This document shows, in pieces, positions 26,822 through 35,752 of a stretch of 64,000 bases of DNA. This DNA comes from G963720515 sp963720515 (GTDB lineage Bacteria > Actinomycetota > Thermoleophilia > Gaiellales > Gaiellaceae). Below the pieces are notes generated by a model. It was not told where the DNA came from, made no database searches, and was given only the letters and a program-made list of their open reading frames with translations. Positions within the stretch are counted from its first letter, which is position 1. Every line of letters starts with the position of its first letter. A program made the translations under genes and the position numbers. The stretch is from NCBI GenBank assembly GCA_963720515.1, contig OY970397.1:2046001-2110000 (forward strand). The letters are read 5' to 3'.

Positions 26822-27307
26822 CTAGATCGTCTTGAACTGCTCGAACGGCTGGCGGCAGCTCTCGCAGTAGCGGATCGAGCGGCACGGGGTCGGGCCGAAC
26901 AGGTTGTCGAGCCGCGTCTCCGTGGAGCCGCAGTACGGGCAGCGGAAGGCCCCGCGCTGGATGTCCACCAGTTGGAGTGTCCCGCTCGCAGGGCGCGGGC
27001 CCGGTGGGGCGAAGCCGGCCTCGCGGAGCTTCTCGCGCGCCTCGGGCGTGATGCGGTCGCTCGTCCACGGATCCTCGTTCGTGACGACGACCTCGGGCTC
27101 GCCGCCGAGCGAGCGCACGGCCTCGGCCATCGCGTCGCGCATCATCTCGAGGGCCGGGCAGCCGAGGAACGTCGGCGTGAACTCGATCCGCACCCGCTCG
27201 CCCTCGACCGCGACGTCGCGCACGACACCGAGCTCGACGATCGAGATCACCGGGATCTCCGGATCCGGGATCGCGCCGAGCGCGTCCCAGACCTGCTCGG
27301 TCGTCAC
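26822..27307 (-). CDS. paaD: PaaD, phenylacetyl-CoA monooxygenase accessory protein
   Basis: 161 residues from GTG, overlapping the paaC stop (GTGA). The N-terminal DUF59/MIP18 domain has DPEIPVISIVELGVVRDV and FTPTFLGCPALEMM. The C-terminal zinc-ribbon-like segment has CPYCGSTET and CRSIRYCESCRQPFEQF. PaaD is thought to help assemble the iron centre of the PaaABCE epoxidase. Last gene of the paa operon. Confidence 0.93.
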   Translation of the reverse strand: MTTEQVWDALGAIPDPEIPVISIVELGVVRDVAVEGERVRIEFTPTFLGCPALEMMRDAMAEAVRSLGGEPEVVVTNEDPWTSDRITPEAREKLREAGFAPPGPRPASGTLQLVDIQRGAFRCPYCGSTETRLDNLFGPTPCRSIRYCESCRQPFEQFKTI

Positions 27308-27994
27308 CACGTGGCCCCCGGCACCGAGCGGCGCACCATCGTCATCTCGTCCCAGAGCGCCGGCCAGTCGTCCGCGTGCCACCGCGCTCGACCGCGTCGC
27401 TCGACGGAGGCTCGAAGCCGGAGAGCCCGGCGAGCGCGCGCTCGACGAACGCGTCACGCTCGGCTCGTCTTCGACGAGGCCGAGCGCGTACGGCCAGAGC
27501 TCGTCGAGCCCGGCGGTCAGGTGCTCGCGGCCCTCGTCCGACTCGGCCAGCCGGTCGGCCCACATCTGCGCGTGCATCTGGTGGTAGGCCTCCTCGCGCG
27601 CGATCTTCTCGGCGAGGCCCGCCGACGTCGGCGGAGGACGACGCCCGCAGCGCCTCGATGCCGGATCGCGTCCGCGGTCTCGTAGAGGTAGTGCCGCGCG
27701 ATCGTGCGGGCCCAGTCGGGCACGAGGTCGAAGCTCGACCAACGGCGCGGATCGGTACTCCGCGGGCGCGCGGTCGAACGCGAGCTCGTCCGCGGTCGTC
27801 CCGAACTCGGCCGCGGCCAGCTCGTAGAACGCGCGCGCGTGGCCGATCTCGGTCTGCGCGATCGACGAGAACGCGACGTCCTCCTCGAGGAACGGCGCGA
27901 TGCCCGTCCACTCCGAGTCCCGCCAGCCGAGGACGAGCTCGTCGTCGGCGAGCTCCAGAAGCAGGTCAACGCTTGGAGGTGCCTGCGAGCTCAC
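27304..27994 (-). pseudogene. paaC: PaaC, phenylacetyl-CoA epoxidase subunit, with about five frameshifts
   Basis: The start is GTG at 27994 (SSQAPPSVDLLLELADDELV), overlapping paaB. The family pattern is recognisable in pieces: LGWRDSEWTG, IAQTEIGHARAFYELAAAE, then in other frames DLVPDWARTIARHYLYETAD, IEALRASSSADVGG, AEKIAREEAYHQMHAQMW, DAFVERALAGLSGF and DDWPALWDEMTMVRRSVPG to the stop. Shifts fall near 27738, 27660, 27620, 27463 and 27380. PaaC is the structural partner of catalytic PaaA. Flanking paaA, paaB and paaD are intact, so either this stretch was poorly sequenced or paaC is truly decaying. Confidence 0.8.
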
Positions 27995-28253
27995 GGGCCT
28001 CCTTGAGCTTCACCTTGAGCGAGTAGCCGTCCACGCGGCGGTAGTCGCGGTCGAAGACGTCGGCGACGTACGGCTCGCGCACCTCCATGATCTCGGCCCG
28101 CGGGACGATCCAGAGCGCGAACGACTCGGCGCGCCGGCCGTAGAACTCGCGTGCGTACGCGTCGGCGAAGACCTTGTTCGGCGCCTCGACCGAGCCGCCG
28201 TGCTGGAACGCAGCCCCCTCGCGCTCCTGGCGAAAGACCTCCCAGACGGCCAC
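27966..28253 (-). CDS. paaB: PaaB, phenylacetyl-CoA epoxidase subunit
   Basis: 95 residues, the exact family size, from GTG that shares one base with the paaA stop (TAGTG). It contains WEVFRQEREGAAFQHGGSVE, NKVFADAYAREFYGRR and SFALWIVPRAEI, all typical of PaaB, the small bridging subunit. Confidence 0.95.
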   Translation of the reverse strand: MAVWEVFRQEREGAAFQHGGSVEAPNKVFADAYAREFYGRRAESFALWIVPRAEIMEVREPYVADVFDRDYRRVDGYSLKVKLKEARELAGTSKR

Positions 28254-29158
28254 TACGCCGCCTCGGCGAGTACGACCCTCCGCACCCAGGCGGTCTCGTC
28301 GCGCGACATGCGCCGGAAGCCGAGGCGCTCGGCCGTCATCGGGCCGTGGCCGGTCACGACCGACTTGAGCTCGTCCCAGTCCGGCTCCGTGTACTCCCAG
28401 ACGCCGGTCTCCTCGTTCTTCCCGAGCTTCGGGTCGTGGATCTCGAGGCCGAGCTCGCGGATCTGCGGGACGTAGCCGTCGAGGAACTGCTGGCGCGCCT
28501 CCTCGTTCTGCTGGCTCTTGATCCGCCAGAGGAACATCGGGTCGCTCTCGGCCGGGATCGGGTTCCCGTGGAACATCATGAGCGGCTGCCACCAGCGGTC
28601 GAGTGCCTCCTGGACGAGCTCCCGCTGCTCCTCGGTGCCGGTCATGAGGGCGAGGATCACGTCGCGCCCGTGGAGGATGTGGAACGACTCCTCCCAGCAG
28701 ATCTTCTTCATGATCCGCGCGTACGGGGCGTAGGAGCACTTGAGGAGCGCCTTCTGGGAGATGATCGCCGCGGCGTCCACGAGCCAGGCGATGACGCCGA
28801 CGTCGCCCCAGGTCTTCGTCGGGTAGTGGAAGACGTTGTGGAACTTCGCCTTGCCCGAGATCAGGTCGTCGAGGCAGGCCTCGCGCGGCTTCCCGAGATC
28901 GGCGACGACCTGGTAGATCAGCTGCGCGTGGCCGGCCTCGTCCTGCACCTTCGCGGTCAGCGCGAGCTTCCGCTGGAGGGTGGGCGCGCGGAGGATCCAC
29001 TCGCGCTCGGGCAGGACGCCCATGAGCTCCGAGTTGCCGTGCATCTCGATGAACTTGATGAGCTTCGCGCGGTAGTCGTCCGGCATCCAGTCGCCCTGCT
29101 CGACCATCCCGCCCGACTGCACGTACTCGACGAATTCGTCTTCCGTCCGCGGCGCCAT
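28253..29158 (-). CDS. paaA: PaaA, catalytic subunit of phenylacetyl-CoA 1,2-epoxidase
   Basis: 301 residues. Di-iron ligands of the ferritin-like fold appear in KVQDEAGHAQLIYQVVADLG and ICWEESFHILHGRDV. PaaA with PaaB, PaaC and the reductase PaaE epoxidises the phenylacetyl-CoA ring. First gene of paaABCD. A PaaR-type palindrome lies 12 bp upstream of its start. No paaE or paaK is in the window. Confidence 0.95.
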   Translation of the reverse strand: MAPRTEDEFVEYVQSGGMVEQGDWMPDDYRAKLIKFIEMHGNSELMGVLPEREWILRAPTLQRKLALTAKVQDEAGHAQLIYQVVADLGKPREACLDDLISGKAKFHNVFHYPTKTWGDVGVIAWLVDAAAIISQKALLKCSYAPYARIMKKICWEESFHILHGRDVILALMTGTEEQRELVQEALDRWWQPLMMFHGNPIPAESDPMFLWRIKSQQNEEARQQFLDGYVPQIRELGLEIHDPKLGKNEETGVWEYTEPDWDELKSVVTGHGPMTAERLGFRRMSRDETAWVRRVVLAEAA

Positions 29159-29170
29159 TTGCTCCTCCTA

Positions 29171-29186
29171 CCTAACGGTCGTTAGG
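29171..29186. promoter_or_regulatory. Operator palindrome between paaA and its TetR regulator
   Basis: CCTAACGGTCGTTAGG: 7-bp arms around GT. It matches the general TetR/PaaR operator style. It lies immediately before the TetR GTG at 29187 and upstream of paaA, so one protein could control both directions. Confidence 0.75.
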
Positions 29187-29773
29187 GTGGCCAGATTAGC
29201 AGTCCACGCAGGCAAGAGCTGACCCGCCACGCCGCCCGCCTCTTCGCGGAGAAGGGCTACCACGGCACGTCCACGGCCGACCTCGCGAAGGCGCTCGGCG
29301 TCCAGAAGGGCTCCCTCTACGCGCACATCGAGGGCAAGCAGGAGCTGCTCTACGAGACCATGCGCGACGGGGCCGCCGCCTTCCACGCGTCGCTCGACGC
29401 GATCCCCGAGCGGATCCCCGCCACCGAGAAGCTCCGGCTCGCACTGCGCGGCCACCTCGCGCTCGTCGCCGAGCAGCTCGACGTCGCCACGGTCTTCGTC
29501 CGCGAGTGGCGCTACCTCGAGGGCGAGCGGCGCGACGAGATCGTCGCCGAGCGGCGCCGCTACGAGGAGCGGATCCGCGCGCTCTTCCGCGAGGGCCGCG
29601 AGGGCAGCGAACTCCGCACCGACCTCGACGAGACCGTCGCTGCGCGGCTCTTCCTCTCGGCGGCGAACTGGGCCTACACGTGGCTTCGGCCCGGCCAGGA
29701 CACGGACGCGCTCGCCGACGCGTTCTTCGTGCTCATGATCGACGGCATGCGCGGTTACTCGACGCCTGCGTAG
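29187..29773 (+). CDS. TetR-family regulator, probable PaaR (one apparent frameshift)
   Basis: It starts at GTG 29187 (MARLAVH) and, after one missing base near 29207, continues as RRQELTRHAARLFAEKGYHG. The HTH is STADLAKALGVQKGSLYAHI. The C-terminal ligand domain is intact to GMRGYSTPA. Its head-to-head position with paaA and the shared palindrome indicate control of phenylacetate degradation, probably relieved by phenylacetyl-CoA, as known for PaaR-type TetR repressors. Confidence 0.82.
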
Positions 29774-29782
29774 CCTGCGCAC

Positions 29783-30689
29783 GTGCGCGCGACGCTGATC
29801 GTCAACCCGTGGGCGTCCGGGGTCACGCCGGAGCTGGTCGCCTCCGTGGAGCGGGAGCTCGCCGAGGTCGGGGAGCTCGAGACGCTGCTCACGACCCGGC
29901 CCGGCCACGCGACCGAGCTCGCGGCCGAGGCGTCGGAGCGCTCGGAGCGGATCTACGTCTTCTCCGGGGACGGCGGCTTCAACGAGGTGGTCAACGGCGT
30001 GCGCAAGGGGACGCCGCTCGGGTTCCTCCCGGGCGGCGGGACGAGCGTCCTCCCGCGTGCGCTCGGCATTCCGCGCGACCCCCTCGCCGCGGCGCGCACG
30101 CTCGCCCGGTTCGGCCGCGAGCGGATCATCTCCACCGGACGCGTCGAGGGCACGCTCGACGGCGCGGTGAGCGTCGACCGGCGCTTCGCCTTCGGGGCGG
30201 GCGTCGGGCTCGACGCCGAGCTCGTCCGCGCGATCGACAAGCGCGGCCGCGCGAGCGGACGGCGGCCCGGCGACACGGCGTTCGCGCTGGAGCTCGGCCG
30301 CTTCCTCGTCGCCCGGCGCGGTCGCGTCGGGCCCGCGCTCACGGTCGTCGGCCATGGGCGCGCGGCGTTCGCGATCGTCGCGAACTGCGATCCGTACACC
30401 TACGCGGGCCCGGTCCCGCTGCACGTCGCGCCCAAGGCGCGGTTCGAGCTCGGCCTCGACCTCGCCGCGCCCGCGGAGCTCTCGCCGCTTCGGATCGGCG
30501 CGCTGCCCTTCGCGCTCTCCGGCCGCGGGCGGGCCCGCTGGATCCTCCGCGCGCACGACGAGGACGAGCTGCGCATCGAGGCGGACGAGCCCGACTCCGC
30601 TCCAGCTGGACGGCGAGGACGTCGGCGACGTGACGGCCGCGACCTTCCGCGCCGAGCGGCATTCGCTGCGTGTGCTCGTGCCGCGATAA
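29783..30689 (+). CDS. Diacylglycerol kinase-family lipid kinase (one apparent frameshift)
   Basis: It starts at GTG: RATLIVNPWASGVTPELV. The nucleotide-binding motif GDGGFNEVVNGV (near residue 60) and GFLPGGGTSVLPRALG are characteristic of the DAGK catalytic domain. A shift near 30597 moves the frame, and the end reads LDGEDVGDVTAATFRAERHS. It phosphorylates diacylglycerol or a related lipid at the membrane. Its stop overlaps the next start (TAATG), tying it to the dehydrogenase operon. TAGCCT lies 6 bases before the GTG. Confidence 0.85.
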
Positions 30690-31773
30690 TGGGCCGCGTG
30701 GCGCAGGTTCTCCCGGCGGAGCACGAGTTGCGGCGCGTGATCGGCGACGGGGAGTCCGTCCCCGACGGCGAGGTGGAGGGGCTCACGGAGGCCGACCTCT
30801 CGCCCTCTACCGCGACATGGTGCTGCTGCGGACGTACGACGAGCGCTCGGTCGTCTACCACAGCCAGGGCCGGATCGGCACCTACGCGATCTTCTGGAAC
30901 CACGAGGCGATGCAGGCCGGCTCCGCCTACGCGCTCGGCGACGACGACTGGATCTTCCCGTCCTACCGCGAGTCGGCGATCGGCCTCCTGCGCGGGATGC
31001 CGCCCGAGACGGTGCTCTCCTGGTGGCGCGGACACCCGGCGGGCTGGTGGAACCCGGCCGACTACAACGTCGCGTCGATCTGCGTGCCGATCGCGACGCA
31101 GGTGCCGCACGCGGCCGGGCTCGCCTGGGGGAAGAAGCTTCGGGGCGAGGACGCAGCCGCACTCGTCTTCTTCGGCGACGGGGCGACCTCGGAGGGCGCG
31201 TTCCACGAGGGCGCGAACTTCGCGGGTGTCTTCGGCGCCCCGCTCGTCCTCTTCTGCAACAACAACCAGTGGGCGATCTCGACGCCGGTCTCGGCGCAGA
31301 CGCATGCCGAGGCGCTCGTGGACAAGGCCTCCGGCTACGGGATCCCGGGCATCCGCGTGGACGGCCTCGACGTGCTCGCGGTCTACGAGGCCACGCGCGA
31401 GGCGGTCGAGCGGGCGCGCCGGGGCGATGGGCCGACCTTCATCGAGGCGCTCTCGTACCGCGCGGCCCCGCACGCCACGGCCGACGACCCGAAGGCATAC
31501 ATCGACCTCGAGCGCGTCGAGGAGGAGCGGGCGCGCGAGTGCGTCGGGCGCTACGAGGGCTACCTGAAGCGCGTCGGCGTCCTGACCGACCAGGCGGCCG
31601 AGCAGATCCGGGCCGAGGCGGCCGACGTCATGCGCGCCGGAATCGCGGCCGCCGAGGCCGAGCCGCCCGCCGACATCGGACTCGTCTTCGAGCACGCGTA
31701 CGGCGCCCCGCCGCCCGGGCTCGCCGACGACCTGGCCGAGCTGCGCCGCATCCTCGGAGGCTCCAGTGGCTGA
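30689..31773 (+). CDS. 2-oxoacid dehydrogenase E1 alpha subunit, second copy (one apparent frameshift)
   Basis: It starts MGRVAQVLPAEHELRRVIGD. A shift near 30802 precedes LYRDMVLLRTYDERSVVYHS. The ThDP motif is regular: GDGATSEGAFHEGANFAG then CNNNQWAIS. SYRAAPHATADDPKAY corresponds to the phosphoserine loop region of branched-chain and pyruvate E1alpha. It differs strongly from the copy at 4.7 kb, so the two complexes probably serve different 2-oxoacids. The 3' end overlaps E1beta. Confidence 0.9.
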
Positions 31774-32741
31774 GCGGCTGTTGGTGGAAGCGATCAACGA
31801 CTGCTTCCATGTCGAGCTCGAGCGCGACCCGGACGTCATGGTCATGGGCGAGGACGTGGGCCGTGCAGGCGGCGTCTTCCGCGCGACCGCCGGCCTGCGC
31901 GACCGCTTCGGCGCCGACCGCTGCGTGGACACGCCGCTCGCGGAGGCCGGGATCCTCGGTACCGCGGTCGGGCTCTGCATGGCGGGCTGGCGGCCGGTCT
32001 GCGAGATGCAGTACGACGCGTTCTCGTACCCCTGCCTCGACCAGCTGATCACCCACGTCGGGCGCTACCGCTGGCGCACCGGCGGCGGCATGGAGTTCCC
32101 CATCACGATCCGCATGCCGTACGGCGGCGGCGTGCGCGCGCCGGAGCTCCACGACGACTCGCCCGAGACCTACTACGTGCACACGCCTGGGATCAAGGTC
32201 GTGATCCCGTCCACGCCGGCCGACGCCAAGGGCCTCCTCGCAGCCGCGATCCGCGACCCCGATCCCGTCGTCGTCCTCGAGCCGAAGCTCCACTACCGGA
32301 CGCTTCGCGGCGAGGTGCCCGACGGCGAGCACGTGGTCCCGCTCGGCAAGGCGCGCGCTCGCGCGCGAGGGCACCGATCTCACGCTCGTCGCCTACGGCT
32401 CGATGGTCCCGCTCTCCGAGCAGGCCGCCGACGCGCTCGCGGGCGAGGCGTCCGTCGAGGTGCTCGACATCCGCTCCCTCAAGCCGCTCGACGAGGACGC
32501 GCTGCTCGCCTCGGCCGGGAAGACGGGTCGCGTCGTGATCGTCCAGGAGGCGCCCCGCGTCGCCGGCTTCGGCGCCGAGCTCGCGGCGATCCTCGCGGAG
32601 AAGGCGATCCTCGACCTGCGCGGCCCGGTCCTCCGCGTGACCGGCTACGACGTGCCGTATCCGTACTGGCAAATCGAGGACGCGTACATGCCCTCGGTCG
32701 AGCGGATCGTGGACGCGGCGCGCAGGCTCCTGGCGTTCTGA
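31766..32741 (+). CDS. 2-oxoacid dehydrogenase E1 beta subunit, second copy (one apparent frameshift)
   Basis: It starts AERLLVEAINDCFHVELERD, with GEDVGRAGGVFRATAGL. A shift near 32357 separates it from GTDLTLVAYGSMVPLSEQAA and the transketolase C-terminal domain (DIRSLKPLDEDALL). Family length after joining is about 325 residues. Partner of the preceding E1alpha. Confidence 0.9.
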
Positions 32742-32744
32742 GCC

Positions 32745-33161
32745 GTGGCCGAGCGGCTTCGGCTCTGGCTGGAGCGCGGCGAGTCCGGCTACTGGCTCCG
32801 CGACGCCGCCACGAGCGAGGCCGTCCGCTGGAACGACGAGCGGCTGCTGGTCGTCCACGTCGCGGGCGCCTCGTATCGGCCCGACGCGCTCGCCGACGAC
32901 GCGTTCGCGCCCGGCCGGCGGCTCGCGCTCGTCCCCGAGCCCGACAACGAGCACGACCCGAACGCGATCGGGATCTGGGACGAGGAGCGGCGCCTCCAGG
33001 CCGGCTATGTCCCTGCGGACTCGACCGGCCGCGTTCCGCCCGGCGCGCAGGCGGTCGCGCTCTGGGAGTTCCGCGACGGGGAGCGGCGCGTCGGCCTCCG
33101 CGTGCTGATCGCGCCCGCGGATGCGTGGATCGGGCTCCCGCGACTATCCTCCGGCGCCTGA
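32745..33161 (+). CDS. HIRAN-domain protein
   Basis: 138 residues from GTG. The central region (about residues 35-90) reads VVHVAGASYRPDAL, ALVPEPDNEHDPNAIGIW and LQAGYVPADS. This is the HIRAN pattern (V.G..y then EP-D-N-x-x-D-P-N-A-I and GYVP). HIRAN domains bind damaged or single-stranded DNA ends, or are linked to stalled fork repair. It is wedged between E1beta and E2 and its stop overlaps the E2 start (TGATG), so it is part of the operon. A metabolic reason is not apparent. Confidence 0.82.
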   Translation: MAERLRLWLERGESGYWLRDAATSEAVRWNDERLLVVHVAGASYRPDALADDAFAPGRRLALVPEPDNEHDPNAIGIWDEERRLQAGYVPADSTGRVPPGAQAVALWEFRDGERRVGLRVLIAPADAWIGLPRLSSGA

Positions 33162-34265
33162 TGGCCTACGAGTTCAAGCTCCCGGATCTGGGCGAGGGCC
33201 TGACCGAGGGCGAGATCGCGCGCTGGCTCGTCGCGGAGGGCGACGAGATCGAAGAAGACCAGCCGCTCGTCGAGGTGCAGACCGACAAGACCACGGTCGA
33301 GATCCCCTCGCCGGCGGCCGGGACGGTCACCAGCATCCTCGTCGGCGAGGGCGAGACGGTTCCTGTCGGAACCGTCTTGGTGGTCATCGGCGGCGACGGC
33401 AGCGCGCCCGCCGCGGTCCCCGAGAAGCCTGCGCCCCAGAAGGCCGCCGCCCGTGCCGCGTCCCGCCGGCGACCGCGTCCGCGCGACACCGCTCGTCCGC
33501 CGCGTGGCCCAGGAGCTCGGCGTCGACCTCGCAACCGTCGCGGGCACGGGGCCGCAGGGCAGGGTCACCGAGGACGACATCCGCGCGGCCGCGACCGGCG
33601 AGGCGCCCGCGCCGACCGCCGCCGAGGGCGAGCGCCGCGAGCCGCTCCGCGGCGTCCGGAAGCTGATCGCCCAGCACCTCACCGCGTCGCACCGCGAGGT
33701 CCCCGCAGTCACCGTCGTCGAGGAGTGCGACTTCACCGCGCTCGACGGAGTCCGCGGCGAGCGGAGCTACCTCCCGTACCTCCTGGCGGCGACGGTCGAG
33801 GGCCTGCGCGCCGTCCCCGAGCTGAACGCCCGGCTCGACGGCGAGGAGATCGTCTTCTATGAGACCTTCGATCTCGGTCTCGCGGTGCAGACCGACCAGG
33901 GCCTCGTCGTCCCGGTCGTGCGCGGCGTTGATTCCCGCTCCCTCGACGAGCTCGAGGCGGAGTCCGCGCGCCTGTCCGAGGCCGCCCGAACGGGGACGCT
34001 CAAGCCCGAGGAGCTGCGCGGCTCCACCTTCACCGTGTCGAGCGGCGGCAAGCTCGGCGGGCTCTTCGCCACGCCGCTCGTGAACTACCCCGAGGTCGGG
34101 ATCCTCGGCCTCCATCGCATCGCCGAGCGCCCGGTCGTCCGCGACGGCGCGGTCACGATCGCCAAGGTCGGCTGGCTCTCGTGCACGTTCGACCACCGGG
34201 TGGTGGACGGCGTCCGCGCGACCGCCTTCCTGCTCGACGTCATCGCCCGCCTCGAATCGCCCTAG
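33161..34265 (+). CDS. Dihydrolipoamide acyltransferase (E2), second copy (one apparent frameshift)
   Basis: Lipoyl domain at residues about 2-75 with VQTDKTTVEIPSPAAGTV. A shift near 33450 falls in the linker. Then the subunit-binding domain (TPLVRRVAQELGVDLATVAG, GPQGRVTEDDIRAA) and the catalytic domain, ending with FDHRVVDGVRATAFLLDVIA, whose DHRVVDG is the active site. It is shorter than the E2 at 2.3 kb and has one lipoyl domain. Last gene of the operon before a bidirectional terminator. Confidence 0.92.
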
Positions 34266-34272
34266 AAAGGAT

Positions 34273-34306
34273 GAGCGGAGCCCGGTCGGTTCACCGGGCC
34301 CCGCTC
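34273..34306. terminator. Bidirectional terminator between E2 and CHRD genes
   Basis: GAGCGG-AG-CCCGGT pairs with ACCGGG-CC-CCGCTC around CGGTTC: two 6-bp stems broken by a small internal mismatch. It lies between convergent genes. T-tracts are poor in both directions, as is usual in such GC-rich DNA. Confidence 0.65.
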
Positions 34307-34316
34307 GGCTGACCAG

Positions 34317-34871
34317 CTACTCCGGCTCGTGCTGGTTCGAGTTGTTGATCTGGCCGCGGATCTCGCCGCCGGGCCACCGCGTCGTGTGGATGTTCGCGTA
34401 GGCAGTGCCTGCGCGCATCGCGCGGATGATCTCCGCAAACGACCCGGGCTCGATGCCCTGCCCGTTGGGTCCGACGACGTCCGCCGCCGTCACGTCGCCC
34501 TCGACCTCGCCCGAGACGTTCGGGCAGGGCGTGGGCTTCGTGCTCCCGCCGCAGAAGAAGTACGAGACGCCGCCGTTCTGGTCGCGCGACCCGAAGTGGA
34601 CGTGCGCGAACAGCGAGTTCCCGCCCTCGAGGCCCTCGTAGCGGAAGACGAAGTGCAACGTGTCGTCGTCCACGAGCGTTGCGTCGAACGTCCCGAAGGC
34701 CTGCGTGGACACGGACAGGTTCTCCTGGAACCCGTTCAGGTCCGCGTGGAAATGCTTCGTGTTCGGGATGACCGGCCCGCTGTTCGGCGGGCTCGCGACC
34801 GCGTATGCCGCCGCACCGAGTGCGAGCACCGCCATCGCTCCGAGGACGTACAGCTTGCGCCTGCGAACCAT
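34317..34871 (-). CDS. Exported CHRD-domain protein
   Basis: 184 residues. An N-terminal signal (RRRKLYVLGAMAVLALGAAA) is followed by a CHRD domain: HADLNGFQENLSVSTQAFGT, LHFVFRYEGLEGG, AHVHFG, and the late AYANIHTTRWPGGEIRGQI. CHRD domains are named after chordin; bacterial members are secreted or cell-surface proteins of unclear role. A Cys pair (FFCGGSTKPTPCP) may form a disulfide. Confidence 0.87.
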   Translation of the reverse strand: MVRRRKLYVLGAMAVLALGAAAYAVASPPNSGPVIPNTKHFHADLNGFQENLSVSTQAFGTFDATLVDDDTLHFVFRYEGLEGGNSLFAHVHFGSRDQNGGVSYFFCGGSTKPTPCPNVSGEVEGDVTAADVVGPNGQGIEPGSFAEIIRAMRAGTAYANIHTTRWPGGEIRGQINNSNQHEPE

Positions 34872-34970
34872 TCCTCCTCCTCTCCCTGGGGGAAGGTCGG
34901 GGTCGCCGACCAGAGGCTCGGCGGCCCATTCGGTGGGACCCTACGACGGATGAGGCGGACCGGTTTGCCG

Positions 34971-35276
34971 TTAGGCAGCAGCGCTGGCGGGCTCGGCCAG
35001 GTACGGCTCGAGCATCCGCTCGATCTGCGGGGCGCTTGCCCGCCCCTCGATCCGGTCGACCGGCTTCTTGTCCTTGATGAGGACGAGCGTCGGGACGGCC
35101 GTCACGCCGAGCTTCTCGGTCAGCTCGGGACGCTCGGAGGCGTCGATGCGCGACACCTGGAGCCGCTCCCGCTCCTTGCGCGCGAGGTGCGCGAGGAGGC
35201 TCTCCATCCGGCGGGCGGGGCCCGAGGTGGGGAGCGTGAAGAAGAGGAGGAGCGGGAGGGAGTCGTCGCGCTGCAT
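34971..35276 (-). CDS. Thioredoxin-fold protein lacking the CxxC active site
   Basis: 101 residues from ATG. Strand order and the cis-Pro motif AVPTLVLIKDKKPVDRIEG fit thioredoxin. Where WCGPC is expected the sequence reads TLPTSGPARRM, so both cysteines are replaced (SGPA). It cannot be a standard disulfide reductase and may act as a binding or chaperone-like domain. Monocistronic; divergent from the next membrane protein. Confidence 0.78.
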   Translation of the reverse strand: MQRDDSLPLLLFFTLPTSGPARRMESLLAHLARKERERLQVSRIDASERPELTEKLGVTAVPTLVLIKDKKPVDRIEGRASAPQIERMLEPYLAEPASAAA

Positions 35277-35337
35277 TGGCCTGGAAGCCGTTCCCATTGC
35301 GGCGGCGGGCGAAACGTCGGGGGCTAGACTGGGCCGC

Positions 35338-35721
35338 GTGGACGGGGTCTGGGACTGGTACTTCGTGGGCGTGGCCGTCGGGCTCGGCGTGACCGCCGGG
35401 ATCCCGGGGCTCCCGGGTGAGCGGGGCCGCGAGTTCGCGGTCGGCGTCGCCACCGTCGTCGCGGTCGCGGCCGGCGTGATCGCCGCGCTCGTGACGCTCT
35501 GGGCCGTCCTCGGGACGCTCGCCGGCCTCGCGCTCGGCGTGTTTTCGTTCCGCCGGCTCGCCGCCGCCGCCATCCCCGCCGCCACGCTCGCAGCCGGCCT
35601 CATCGCCCTCGTGCCGCTCCTCGGCTACCTCGAGGCGCTCCTCGCCCCGCTTCTCGGAGCGCGGCTGCGGCGCCGCGCCGACCAGCGCTACGCCGGGCTC
35701 CGCATCCTCGCGAAGGACTGA
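35338..35721 (+). CDS. Small membrane protein of unknown function
   Basis: 127 residues from GTG, with TAGACT 7 bases upstream. Three to four hydrophobic helices (AVGVATVVAVAAGVIAALVT, ATLAAGLIALVPLLGYLEAL) precede a basic C-terminal tail (RLRRRADQRYAGLRILAKD). No family recognised. The next gene follows within about 30 bp. Confidence 0.65.
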   Translation: MDGVWDWYFVGVAVGLGVTAGIPGLPGERGREFAVGVATVVAVAAGVIAALVTLWAVLGTLAGLALGVFSFRRLAAAAIPAATLAAGLIALVPLLGYLEALLAPLLGARLRRRADQRYAGLRILAKD

Positions 35722-35752
35722 CGGAATCCCGTCGAAGAAGGTCATCCTGGTC

